From positions 186,001 through 250,000 of the forward strand of contig CAWIJV010000001.1 of NCBI GenBank assembly GCA_963836585.1: a stretch of 64,000 nucleotides of DNA, written 5' to 3'. Both the position numbers and the translations under genes were made by a program. The notes below the pieces were generated by a model, which saw only the letters and a list, made by a program, of their open reading frames with translations, did no database searches and was not told the DNA's origin. This stretch comes from BTUB01 sp963836585. Lineage in GTDB: Bacteria > Babelota > Babeliae > Babelales > Vermiphilaceae. This document shows, piece after piece, positions 1 to 11,075 of the stretch (position 1 is its first letter; every line of letters starts with the position of its first letter).

Positions 1-1
1 A

Positions 2-1957
2 GTCCAAAGCACCGGCTGCACTAATGGCGCATTCACCGTGAGTGGCGGCGTGGGCATCGGTGGCAACTTGAATGTGTGTGGCAACATAAATGCGGCAAAC
101 TTTAACCTGACCGGCGCAAGTAATCTAGCGCAGTGCAATCTCTCGGTAGGTGATAATACTAATAATGCAAATGCTGCCGGCGTGACTGGGGTAACGGCAC
201 TTGGTGAAAATGCATTATCGGTTAATTCCGGTTCATATAATACCGCCGTTGGATGCAGTGCATTGCAGTATAATACTTCAGCAACCGGTAACGTGGGAAT
301 TGGGTATCAAGCATTACAAAATCATCTAGCTGGATATGATAATGTGGCAGTGGGTTATCAGGCCTTGCAAAATACAGTAAATGGGATTAACAATGTTGCC
401 GTCGGCCCATATGCCTTACAATATAATTCGACATCATTTAATAATGTGGCTATTGGTCAGAGCGCATTACAATTTTCAACAGGGTCTTCTGGCAATGTAG
501 TAGTTGGAGATAGTGCAATGGCAAACAGCATCGGATCAGCTTCTAATGTGGTTGTTGGAAATCAAGCAATGCAATCTGCAAGCGGATCTAATAATGTAGC
601 TATTGGTGTTGTTGCAATGTCAAATGCAGTTGGTGCACTTAATAATGTTGCAGTAGGAGCTAATGCTATGAGATATGGGAGCGGGGCAACTTTTAATGTA
701 GCGATAGGTAGCCAATCAATGCAATTTGCAAGTGGCACTAATAATGTGGCTATTGGCAGTACGGTAATGCAAAATGGGACTAACATCGCTAGCAATGTGG
801 CTATCGGCACTGCTGCGATGCAAAATGCTAGTGGCGCTACGAGTAATGTAGCAATTGGGCAATCCGCAATGCAAAATGCAATACCAAATTCAACGGGAGC
901 TAATAATAATATAGCAATTGGTGGTGAGGCGATGCAAAATGCCAGTGGGGTAAGTGGAAACGTGGCGATTGGTGCAGCTGCAATGCAAAATGCTACTGGC
1001 GCTAACAATGTGGCTATTGGTAGTCAAGTAATGGTTAATGCGCCTGGTGCCAATAATAATGTGGCTATCGGCACTGCTGCGATGCAAAATGTCAGCGGGG
1101 CTACGAGTAATGTGGCTATTGGTATCGCTGCAATGCAAAATGCGATACAGAATTTAACAGGAGGCAACAATATAGCAATTGGTGGTGAGGCGATGCAAAA
1201 TGCCAGTGGGGTAAGTGGAAACGTGGCGATTGGTGCAGCTGCAATGCAAAATGCTACTGGCGCTAACAATGTGGCTATTGGTAGTCAAGTAATGGTTAAT
1301 GCGCCTGGTGCCAATAATAATGTGGCTATCGGCATTGCTGCGATGCAAAATGTCAGCGGGGCTACGAGTAATGTGGCTATTGGTATCGCTGCAATGCAAA
1401 ATGCGATACAGAATTTAACAGGAGGCAACAATATAGCAATTGGTAGTGAAGCGATGCAAAATGCCAGTGGGGTAAGTGGAAACGTGGCCATTGGTTCTGC
1501 CGCAATGCAAAATGCTACCGGTATTAATAATGTGGCAATTGGTAGCCAAGTGATGATCAATGCACTTGACACCAATAGCAATGTAGCGATTGGTACTACT
1601 GTGATGCAGAATGCAAGTGGAGCAAGTGGTAATGTTGCTATTGGTCAAAACGCTATGCTGCAAAGTATGGGAGCTGCCAATAACGTTGCCATTGGTAATG
1701 GCACTCTTCAATTATGCACTGGCATTAATAATGTGGCCATTGGTAACAATGCACTGGTAAATAGCCTCACTGGTTCAACTAACATTGCAATCGGTAGTAG
1801 CGCAGGTTCCGCATTAAATGGTGGCGGAAGCAATAACATCATTATTGGCAATGTTGGTGTTGCCGGTGATCAAAGCCTAATTCGTATTGGTTCAAATCAA
1901 ACCGGTTGTTTTATTGCCGGTATTAATGGTGCAATAGATTTGACCAGCACAGCGTAA
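2..1957 (+). CDS. Surface fibre protein with YadA-head-like repeats, 5' end outside window
   Basis: The reading frame is open from base 2, so the true start lies upstream. The protein begins with a GGVGIGGNLNVCGNI module also found in the 18.7-22.0 kb gene. It continues as about 30 copies of a 14-17 residue repeat of the type NNVAIGxxAMQNASGA. This resembles the left-handed beta-roll of YadA-type adhesin heads and some phage tail fibres, so a trimeric surface stalk is likely; that is inference from repeat pattern. Bases 911-1560 contain a 261-bp (87-residue) unit repeated in tandem. The frame ends at a TAA (1955-1957) exactly where the paralogue continues into an S74 chaperone domain, which here lies in another frame (next entry). 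One frameshift therefore splits the gene. Confidence 0.8.
   Translation, partial: VQSTGCTNGAFTVSGGVGIGGNLNVCGNINAANFNLTGASNLAQCNLSVGDNTNNANAAGVTGVTALGENALSVNSGSYNTAVGCSALQYNTSATGNVGIGYQALQNHLAGYDNVAVGYQALQNTVNGINNVAVGPYALQYNSTSFNNVAIGQSALQFSTGSSGNVVVGDSAMANSIGSASNVVVGNQAMQSASGSNNVAIGVVAMSNAVGALNNVAVGANAMRYGSGATFNVAIGSQSMQFASGTNNVAIGSTVMQNGTNIASNVAIGTAAMQNASGATSNVAIGQSAMQNAIPNSTGANNNIAIGGEAMQNASGVSGNVAIGAAAMQNATGANNVAIGSQVMVNAPGANNNVAIGTAAMQNVSGATSNVAIGIAAMQNAIQNLTGGNNIAIGGEAMQNASGVSGNVAIGAAAMQNATGANNVAIGSQVMVNAPGANNNVAIGIAAMQNVSGATSNVAIGIAAMQNAIQNLTGGNNIAIGSEAMQNASGVSGNVAIGSAAMQNATGINNVAIGSQVMINALDTNSNVAIGTTVMQNASGASGNVAIGQNAMLQSMGAANNVAIGNGTLQLCTGINNVAIGNNALVNSLTGSTNIAIGSSAGSALNGGGSNNIIIGNVGVAGDQSLIRIGSNQTGCFIAGINGAIDLTSTA
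911..1560 (+). repeat. 261-bp in-frame tandem duplication inside the fibre gene
   Basis: Units start at 911, 1172 and 1433. The first two are almost identical at the DNA level (for example one base differs between the ends of copies 1 and 2), and the third is partial and diverged after about 1500. The period equals 87 codons, so the duplication lengthens the fibre without shifting the frame. Confidence 0.85.
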
Positions 1958-2349
1958 CGATTAATGCGAATGGTCAGCTAGGAACTACACCTCCTTCCTC
2001 CCGTCGCTATAAAAAAGACATTGTTGACATGGATTCTCAGCAGGAAAAAATGCTTACGCTGCGGCCAGTTACCTTTAGTTATAAATCTGATCCAAAGAAT
2101 ACCAAACAGTATGGATTGATCGCCGAAGAGGCCAATGAGGTCTATCCGGAAATTGTAATTCGGGATGAAGCAGGTGAAATTTATTCAGTGAATTATATGG
2201 CGCTGATTCCATTGCTGCTTAAGCAGATTCAAGAACTTGAGGCGCATAATCAAGCGCAAGATGCGCGTGTTGACCAGCAGCAAGATCAAATTGATGAGAT
2301 GAAAAAACTGGTGAGCCAATTAATGAGCCTGATCAACCTACCGAACTAA
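1927..2349 (+). CDS. S74 intramolecular chaperone domain, C-terminal part of the preceding gene
   Basis: This frame is open from 1927 and overlaps the end of the preceding frame. It reads TINANGQLG, then SSRRYKKDI, LRPVTFSYK, QYGLIAEE and YSVNYMALIPLLLKQIQ, which is the Peptidase_S74 / endosialidase-type chaperone of tail fibres. In that family the domain trimerises the fibre and cuts itself off next to a Ser near an RxKxxI motif, matching SSRRYKKDI here. A coiled-coil-like Gln-rich tail follows. There is no ribosome binding site or signal peptide, so it is not an independent gene but the end of the upstream one displaced by a frameshift at about 1925-1957. The 21.6 kb paralogue has both parts in one frame. 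Confidence 0.8.
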   Translation, partial: WCNRFDQHSVTINANGQLGTTPPSSRRYKKDIVDMDSQQEKMLTLRPVTFSYKSDPKNTKQYGLIAEEANEVYPEIVIRDEAGEIYSVNYMALIPLLLKQIQELEAHNQAQDARVDQQQDQIDEMKKLVSQLMSLINLPN

Positions 2350-2376
2350 CACTCTATCTTTTTGTACAAGAATAAG

Positions 2377-2409
2377 ATCGCATGAGCCCTAAAAGGCCAT
2401 GCGATTTTT
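2377..2409 (+). terminator. Rho-independent terminator after the fibre gene
   Basis: ATCGCATG (2377-2384) pairs with CATGCGAT (2398-2405), with extra GCC/GGC pairs inside, followed by a T run. It lies 28 bases after the fibre gene stop. Confidence 0.7.
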
Positions 2410-2483
2410 ACTTGGCTATTGTTTCGGTTATTTCGTTTAATGTAAAATCTTGATATAGTATTTTTAATGTTAAGAGGAAAAAT

Positions 2484-2942
2484 ATGAATAAAGATATTCC
2501 ATCTATAGTTCCATCGCATAAAGAAGCGACACTAGCTGAGAAATCAGGAAAAATTTTATCGGAATATATTAAAAAAACAAAGAATCCAGAGTTACAATTG
2601 ATTAGCAACAAGAAAGAGGATAAAAAAATCATAGTACCATTTCAAGCACTACGATTATTAGTGGGTATTTTAGAAGAAATGAGTCAAGGCAATGCGGTTT
2701 CTTTAATTCCTATCCATGTGGAACTAACCACGCAAGAAGCTGCAGACTTGCTAAATGTATCCCGCCCTTATTTCATAAATTTATTAAAGGATGGCAAGAT
2801 TCCATTTCGGAAAGTTGGAACTAAGCGTCGTATTCTAGCAAAAGATGTATTGCGATTTAAAACAAATATTGAAAAGAAACGGCTCAAAGCACTTGAGGCA
2901 CTCACTAAACAAGCCCAAGAGCTTAAGATGGGATATGAGTAA
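2484..2942 (+). CDS. Excisionase-family HTH protein, probable antitoxin
   Basis: 152 residues. Residues about 81-117 (LTTQEAADLLNVSRPYFINL, then KVGTKRRI) form the winged helix-turn-helix of the excisionase/MerR-like HTH_17 family, which binds DNA. The N-terminal 75 residues are charged and unassigned. An AGAGGAAA ribosome site precedes the ATG. The stop codon overlaps the start of the PIN gene by one base (TAATG), so the two are translationally coupled. HTH_17-PIN pairs are a known toxin-antitoxin layout in which the HTH protein is the antitoxin and autorepressor; that role here is inferred from context. Confidence 0.75.
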   Translation: MNKDIPSIVPSHKEATLAEKSGKILSEYIKKTKNPELQLISNKKEDKKIIVPFQALRLLVGILEEMSQGNAVSLIPIHVELTTQEAADLLNVSRPYFINLLKDGKIPFRKVGTKRRILAKDVLRFKTNIEKKRLKALEALTKQAQELKMGYE

Positions 2943-3511
2943 TGCAAAAGGTGATTGTAATATACGATGCCTGCGTATTGTATCCAGCGCCTTTACGTGA
3001 TTTGTTAATGCATTTGGCAATAACAGACTTATATCAGGCGAAATGGACTAATGATATTCATGATGAATGGATTAGGAATGTGCTGGCAAATCGGCCTGAT
3101 TTAAAGCAATCTCAGCTTGAGCGAACGCGGGAATTGATGGATAAATATGTGCTTGATTGCTTGATAGAAGGCTATGAGCAACTAATCCCTTCATTAAAAT
3201 TACCTGATCCCGATGATCGACATGTTTTAGCGGCTGCAATCCATTCATCCGCATCTATTATTCTCACTTACAATCTCAAAGATTTTCCCGTAAGTTCATT
3301 GAGTAAATATGGCATTACGGCACAGCATCCAGATAAATTTTTAACACAATATATGGATATTCAGCCCGCAATAATATGCAATGCTATTAAAAAATTAAGA
3401 ACAAGCCTAAAAAATCCTCCTATGAGCCTTGAACAGTATCTAGAGGTCTTAAAAAAACAATCACTATCAAATTTTGTTAACAGTCTTACCCCACTTTCTA
3501 ATTTATTATAA
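2942..3511 (+). CDS. PIN-domain protein, probable RNase toxin
   Basis: 189 residues. The PIN fold is marked by VIYDACVLYP (Asp9), LPDPDDRHVLAAAI and IILTYNLKDF, which supply the acidic metal-binding residues of PIN nucleases. This longer PIN type (about 190 residues with a helical tail) usually accompanies excisionase-like antitoxins. It overlaps the upstream HTH gene by one base, supporting a two-gene operon. If active it should cleave RNA; the target cannot be seen from sequence. The acidic residues appear intact, so nothing suggests inactivation. Confidence 0.75.
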   Translation: MQKVIVIYDACVLYPAPLRDLLMHLAITDLYQAKWTNDIHDEWIRNVLANRPDLKQSQLERTRELMDKYVLDCLIEGYEQLIPSLKLPDPDDRHVLAAAIHSSASIILTYNLKDFPVSSLSKYGITAQHPDKFLTQYMDIQPAIICNAIKKLRTSLKNPPMSLEQYLEVLKKQSLSNFVNSLTPLSNLL

Positions 3512-3667
3512 ATATTTATCCGAGCCGCTTGCTACGAGATTAATTTAGCCTAAAAATATCTAAATAGAAATAAATCTTCTATTGTTTTTTCAAAAATATT
3601 TAAATTTGATTTTAATGTTGTTAGGCTAAGAGGTAGAGCAAATCTGTTTATCAAAGGGGGAATAGGA

Positions 3668-4768
3668 ATGAAGGATCTCGCATTACTTGTATTGTTCACA
3701 ATTTCTGCAGGCGCCATGGAAGAGCCGCCGCTTTCACCAAGTGCATTTGCAGCGACGCTAAAAGAATATTTATCAGATGATGAAGCCGATGCTCATGAGC
3801 AGGAACAAGAAGAAGAGGGCAATAAAGAAGTTGTCTATGTGTGCGGAGTTCCGCAGAATTTCTGTCAATGGGCAAGTATGTACGCGCAAGAAGTGAGAGG
3901 GCATCGGAGTGATCATCGTAAGCCGGTTGGAGATCCGAGCGATGCTGAATATCATGAGACCGTTAATAGTCCTATCCAAGAGGTGGCGCATCGCTTGTTC
4001 CCTTTTTCTTGCAAGGATTGTACGCGCGTTTTTAGGACAGCTCAGGCTCTTGAGGGGCATCAATTTTTCCATAGAAAAGAAACCGGGATTGCGCCAGTAG
4101 ATTTTCGAGCAAAAATTATATGGCGTGAAGCCAAAGCGGCGTACAAATGTGATATTGCTGATTGCAAAGAAAGTTTCCCATCATTCAAGGGACTAAAACA
4201 ACATCAGCGGCGTGGGCATCATAATATCCCGAAGCCGGTACCGATACTGCCCCCAGCTGCCGCTAGTCCAGCTGGATTAGAAGGTGAGCATAGTCAGATA
4301 GATTTATGCACTCCGGATTTAGCAGCAGTAATGGCATCATACCATCAGTTATTAGATGGGTCGCCTCATGCTTTGTCCCCTCCTGCTTCTTCCTTAATGC
4401 CTCTTCCTTTGCCAATTACTCAGCCATCGCTGCCGGCGCCGCAGCCGCATGATGCGCCTGCTGAGAAACACTCTAATGCCAGAACAAGGTTTGAATGTAA
4501 TTATAATGGCTGCGCGTATCAATGTCAGCATCTAGTCATTCTTTTGGGTCATCGCCACAAGATGCATACTCAGCAACTGCGGCCCTATCGGTGTAGCAAC
4601 TGTGGTACAGCGCTTATGCCGGGGGGCATATGGGCGCACAATAGAAAGTTTCACGCGGATGTTATTCCTGTTCCTAGATGTATATGTGCCGAAACGTTGA
4701 CGCCTGAAACCAAAGCAGTGATAAGCCATCCTCCCAAACGTATACGTGTTCAAGCCAAAGAATTTTGA
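3668..4768 (+). CDS. Exported C2H2 zinc-finger protein
   Basis: 366 residues with a short hydrophobic signal (about 1-16, ending SAGA) after a GGGGGA ribosome site. A very acidic stretch (36-52) follows. Four C2H2 fingers are visible: C115-x2-C118-x12-H131-x3-H135; C161-x4-C166-x12-H179-x4-H184; C277-x4-C282-x12-H295-x4-H300; C309-x2-C312-x11-H324-x4-H329. A possible degenerate fifth is C59-x6-C66-x12-H79-x3-H83. A Pro-rich linker (188-265) separates the pairs. The spacing is that of eukaryotic transcription-factor fingers, which is rare in bacteria. Together with the signal sequence this suggests a protein delivered outside the cytoplasm, perhaps to a eukaryotic host; that is inference. No close family is recognised. 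Confidence 0.7.
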   Translation: MKDLALLVLFTISAGAMEEPPLSPSAFAATLKEYLSDDEADAHEQEQEEEGNKEVVYVCGVPQNFCQWASMYAQEVRGHRSDHRKPVGDPSDAEYHETVNSPIQEVAHRLFPFSCKDCTRVFRTAQALEGHQFFHRKETGIAPVDFRAKIIWREAKAAYKCDIADCKESFPSFKGLKQHQRRGHHNIPKPVPILPPAAASPAGLEGEHSQIDLCTPDLAAVMASYHQLLDGSPHALSPPASSLMPLPLPITQPSLPAPQPHDAPAEKHSNARTRFECNYNGCAYQCQHLVILLGHRHKMHTQQLRPYRCSNCGTALMPGGIWAHNRKFHADVIPVPRCICAETLTPETKAVISHPPKRIRVQAKEF

Positions 4769-4891
4769 ACTCTTCTCTTTATCTTTCTAAGTAGGTGCAT
4801 GTTGCGCTCAAAAAGAGGTGGACATTACCTGTTATTTTTTCTAGAGTAGTGCTGAATTTTTATAACACCTTTTAAAAAATAGGCGGGCGGT

Positions 4892-6118
4892 ATGAAGACC
4901 GGATTCTTTTTCTCTACTCTTTTTTTGTTTGTTTCTTCTTCCTTCTTTTCTTATGATGCGCTTGCGGCAACTAATAAAAAGGGCCCGCTGCTGGTGGTGG
5001 TACTCATGGTGAAAAATGAGGAGGCGGTGATCAGGCAGACACTGGAAATGTATTGCAAGGCGGATCCTAAGGGCCAAAAAATTGCCTATTTTGTGTATGA
5101 TACCGGCCCGGATGCCTGGAGCCCCACCATGCAAAAGGCCAAAGAGCTTTTTGATGAATATCGACTGACCAACTATATTATATTGCAAGAGCCGTTTATC
5201 GATTTTGCCACCTCGCGCAATAAGGGGCTGCGGTTGGCGGAGGCCTATTTTCCTGAATCGATCTTTATGCTGATGCCGGATGCCGAATGGTATTTAACTA
5301 ATGTGCAGGGCCTGCTGGAATTTTGCGAAAAGCACCAGGCAAACCAGGTGATTACCGAATATCTGATTCGCATTCTCTCCCCGGGGCTCGATTTTTATAC
5401 CCCCCGCTTGATTCGTGCCCATAAAGGGGTCTGCTTTGAGGGGGTGGTTCATGAGATTATTAAAGGAAGTGGCACCGGCACCATGATGGGGCCTGAAAAT
5501 GTGCACTTTAACTATCCAGAAATACCGCAGGGCTTGCAAAGCAGCCAAAATCGCTGGAAACGGGATTATGAGCTGTTACTGCGCGAATACCAAAAAAATC
5601 CGCGTGATGCGCGCAATGCTTTTTATCTGGCGCAAACCTGTGATTGCGTTGGCGATCTGGAGACCGCCTATCATTATTATATAAAGCGCACGGAGCTTTC
5701 TGGGTTTGTGGAGGAAGATTATATGGCCCACTACCGCCTTGGCTTGCTCACGGAGCGCATGATTGATGAGCGGGGAGCCATGGATTGGCCACGCGCGCTG
5801 CGCCACTATCTTGATGCCTTTTTGATGCGCCCTTGCCGGGCAGAGCCGCTGGTTCGCATCGCGGTGCATTATATTAACCAAAATATCTATGATCTGGCGT
5901 TCCTTTATTCCTATATTGCCTGCCAAATGCCATACCCTTCTGATGTATTGTTTGTGGAAAAGGAGCTTTATGATCGGGTGCGGTTTGAAACCTTCGCCAA
6001 GGCGGCCTTAAAGGTGGATTTGGAGATCCCCGAAAGGATCTGCAAACAGGCATTCGCACGCAACGAACAGCAGGTGCCACTCGAGAAGTTTTTACTTGCC
6101 CAGGCCCTGGGGGTATAG
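4892..6118 (+). CDS. Family-2 glycosyltransferase with an N-terminal signal sequence
   Basis: 408 residues. Residues 1-26 look like a cleavable signal peptide (hydrophobic FFFSTLFLFVSSSFF, then ALA). The GT-A domain follows: VVVLMVKNEEAVIRQTLE (35-52), the acceptor/donor region FIDFATSRNKGL and an acidic MPDAEW in place of the usual DxD. This resembles WaaE/KdtX-like and SPBc2-type transferases. The C-terminal half (about 200-400), with AFYLAQTCDCVGDLETAYHY and similar helices, looks like TPR repeats. Enzymes of this family normally act in the cytoplasm, so the signal peptide is odd and suggests periplasmic or secreted action. Substrate unknown. Confidence 0.7.
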   Translation: MKTGFFFSTLFLFVSSSFFSYDALAATNKKGPLLVVVLMVKNEEAVIRQTLEMYCKADPKGQKIAYFVYDTGPDAWSPTMQKAKELFDEYRLTNYIILQEPFIDFATSRNKGLRLAEAYFPESIFMLMPDAEWYLTNVQGLLEFCEKHQANQVITEYLIRILSPGLDFYTPRLIRAHKGVCFEGVVHEIIKGSGTGTMMGPENVHFNYPEIPQGLQSSQNRWKRDYELLLREYQKNPRDARNAFYLAQTCDCVGDLETAYHYYIKRTELSGFVEEDYMAHYRLGLLTERMIDERGAMDWPRALRHYLDAFLMRPCRAEPLVRIAVHYINQNIYDLAFLYSYIACQMPYPSDVLFVEKELYDRVRFETFAKAALKVDLEIPERICKQAFARNEQQVPLEKFLLAQALGV

Positions 6119-6193
6119 CCAGAAAATTTATAGATAGAATTTAAAGGGGACAGAGACCCTGGCAGAAAGTTAAAAATTTATTTTAAAAAGTTG

Positions 6194-6221
6194 TTGACTC
6201 TCTGAAGAATGCCTGTATAAT
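6194..6221 (+). promoter_or_regulatory. rrn operon promoter
   Basis: TTGACT (6194-6199) and TATAAT (6216-6221) are separated by 16 bases, about 110 bases before the 16S 5' end. It is the best sigma-70-type match in the 213-base gap between the glycosyltransferase and 16S. Confidence 0.65.
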
Positions 6222-6287
6222 TTTACCTGAATCTTACTAAAAAATTCCTTAAAAATTTTTCTTTGAAATGTACGAGAAAACAAATTA

Positions 6288-6299
6288 CCTACCAGTTCT
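6288..6299 (+). other. 5' arm of the 16S processing stem
   Basis: CCTACCAGTTCT here is exactly complementary to AGAACTGGTAGG at 8722-8733, after 16S. Such stems bracketing 16S are cut by RNase III during rRNA maturation. The pairing is seen; the role is inferred from known rrn operons. Confidence 0.65.
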
Positions 6300-6331
6300 T
6301 TTTGAGAGCCCATACATAATATATATATTTT

Positions 6332-7829
<1,498 letters not shown>

Positions 7830-8612
7830 CAAATTACGGCTTCCTATAGGAGTAATCCTATAGTAAAATCTAACTATATCGGTGAAGTCCACATCATTAA
7901 TTACCCCGATGGGGATAATACCGAGGGAAGTTGGGCTAGGAATTTGGATATGTCTCATAGTTTTCTTGGTAAAAGCATTCGGCAAACTGCACTGACAGTT
8001 CTTGAAAGAGAAATAATTAGTGGTTGTTTGTTGGGTGATGGAACGCTAACCAAAGCAGGAAAAAACTATCGTTTGCGTATCGAGCATGCATTTGCATCGC
8101 GTGAATATGTGAATTGGAAGTTTCAGCTGCTTAAGCGGTTGTGTGTTTCGGATGTTCAATCTGTGATAGGTCGCCAATCATGGCGATTTGGAACAGTGGG
8201 GCATCCCGAGATAACTGGAATGAGAAGCTTATGGTACAATCCTATAAAGCAGGTGCCTGAAAATTTAAGGTTAACTCCTTTGATGATGGCAGTCTGGTTT
8301 ATGGATGATGGAACCAAGCACAGAGATACGGTTGATTTTTCTATCCATAGTTTTTCTGATGAGAGTGCGCAAGCGCTGCGTAATCAGATGCTACAGTTAG
8401 ATGTTAAAACAACAATAAACTCTGATGGCAAGGGAAAACGGCTATATGTGCTAAAATCTAGCTATCCAAATTTTAAAAAACTTGTTTCGCCGCACATGGT
8501 AACATGTATGGCATATAAGTTGCCTTAACCCCGTAGAGACTACACGTTAGCTCCTGCCAAAGCAGGATGAAGATATAGTCCGACACCCTCGGTAACGAGG
8601 GATAAACAGTAG
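7830..8612 (+). mobile_element. Group I intron in 16S at position 1495
   Basis: 783 bases lie between GAAGT and CGTAACAAGG, which are contiguous in other 16S genes. Group I signatures are present: the base before the intron is U and its last base is G (8612). An internal guide GCTTC (7839-7843) pairs with GAAGT, leaving the usual U.G at the splice site. R- and S-like core elements lie at 8533-8550 (GTAGAGACTACACG) and 8567-8582 (TGAAGATATAGTCCGA). It encodes a LAGLIDADG protein. Removal restores the decoding-site helix 44, so splicing is required for functional 16S. Subgroup not assigned. Confidence 0.9.
7950..8528 (+). CDS. LAGLIDADG homing endonuclease in the 16S intron
   Basis: About 192 residues from the ATG at 7950, preceded by CTAGGAA; an in-frame TTG at 7944 is a weaker start. 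Two LAGLIDADG-like helices are seen: ISGCLLGDGTL near the N-terminus and MAVWFMDDGTK in the second half. Each carries the acidic residue used for metal binding. It is therefore a single-chain enzyme of the LAGLIDADG_2 type, expected to cut intron-less 16S genes at the insertion site and/or aid folding as a maturase. The frame ends just before the 3' ribozyme core. No sign of inactivation. Confidence 0.88.
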   Translation: MSHSFLGKSIRQTALTVLEREIISGCLLGDGTLTKAGKNYRLRIEHAFASREYVNWKFQLLKRLCVSDVQSVIGRQSWRFGTVGHPEITGMRSLWYNPIKQVPENLRLTPLMMAVWFMDDGTKHRDTVDFSIHSFSDESAQALRNQMLQLDVKTTINSDGKGKRLYVLKSSYPNFKKLVSPHMVTCMAYKLP

Positions 8613-8659
8613 CGTAACAAGGTAGCTGTAGGAGAACCTGCGGCTGGATCACCTCCTTT
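8613..8659 (+). rRNA. rrs: 16S rRNA, exon 2 (3' end)
   Basis: CGTAACAAGGTAGCTG through GGATCACCTCCTTT. It carries the anti-Shine-Dalgarno CCTCC (8652-8656), which fits the GGAGG-like sites before many genes here. At 47 bases it matches the E. coli distance from 1496 to the 3' end. Confidence 0.95.
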
Positions 8660-8673
8660 CGAGGGAGATAGCC

Positions 8674-8695
8674 TAAAAGAGCTTCGGCTCTTTTA
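8674..8695 (+). other. Hairpin with UUCG loop in the 16S-tRNA spacer
   Basis: TAAAAGAGC (8674-8682), loop TTCG, GCTCTTTTA (8687-8695). The stem is perfect with a UUCG tetraloop. It has no T run beyond the stem, so it is probably a processing or antitermination structure rather than a terminator. Confidence 0.5.
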
Positions 8696-8721
8696 ACTAA
8701 GGTGTGTTTGGACTTTTAAAT

Positions 8722-8733
8722 AGAACTGGTAGG
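8722..8733 (+). other. 3' arm of the 16S processing stem
   Basis: AGAACTGGTAGG pairs perfectly with 6288-6299, bracketing 16S (see that entry). Confidence 0.65.
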
Positions 8734-8745
8734 GTTCTAGATTCT

Positions 8746-8822
8746 GGGCCCGTAGCTCAGTTGGTTAGAGCACCCCGCTGATAACGGGGAGGTCAGTCGT
8801 TCGAGTCGACTTGGGCCCACCA
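8746..8822 (+). tRNA. tRNA-Ile (GAT)
   Basis: Full cloverleaf: acceptor GGGCCCG pairs with TGGGCCC, anticodon GAT at 8780-8782, and an encoded CCA (8820-8822). Position between 16S and 23S is the usual one. Confidence 0.96.
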
Positions 8823-8859
8823 ATTTTGGTAGCTTTAATCAGTTTGTGTGAAAAATAAA

Positions 8860-8932
8860 GGGGGCGTAGCTCAGTTGGTAGAGCGTCCGTTTTGCACGCG
8901 GAAGGCCAGCGGTTCGAATCCGCTCGCCTCCA
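8860..8932 (+). tRNA. tRNA-Ala (TGC)
   Basis: Acceptor GGGGGCG pairs with CGCCTCC and contains the G3.U70 pair that defines alanine tRNA. Anticodon TGC at 8893-8895. CCA is not encoded, unlike the neighbouring tRNA-Ile. Confidence 0.96.
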
Positions 8933-9004
8933 ATTTTAAAAATTGTTTTTTCTGTACATTATTCAATATAGTATTAAAAAATTTCTTGTGATCTTTGAAA
9001 TTTT

Positions 9005-9024
9005 TGTAAATTAAATACTCAAGC
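9005..9024 (+). other. 5' arm of the 23S processing stem
   Basis: TGTAAATTAAATACTCAAGC is nearly the exact complement of 13068-13086, after 23S (one unpaired base). This is the expected RNase III stem around pre-23S. Confidence 0.7.
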
Positions 9025-9045
9025 TAAATGGGTAACCAGCAAATT

Positions 9046-11075
<2,030 letters not shown>

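Noticed and set aside
900..1600. Regular short repeats that might suggest a CRISPR array
   Set aside because: Repeats are in frame, coding and without unique spacers of constant length.
8674..8695. Terminator after 16S
   Set aside because: The stem has a UUCG loop but no T run beyond it, and the operon continues into tRNAs and 23S.
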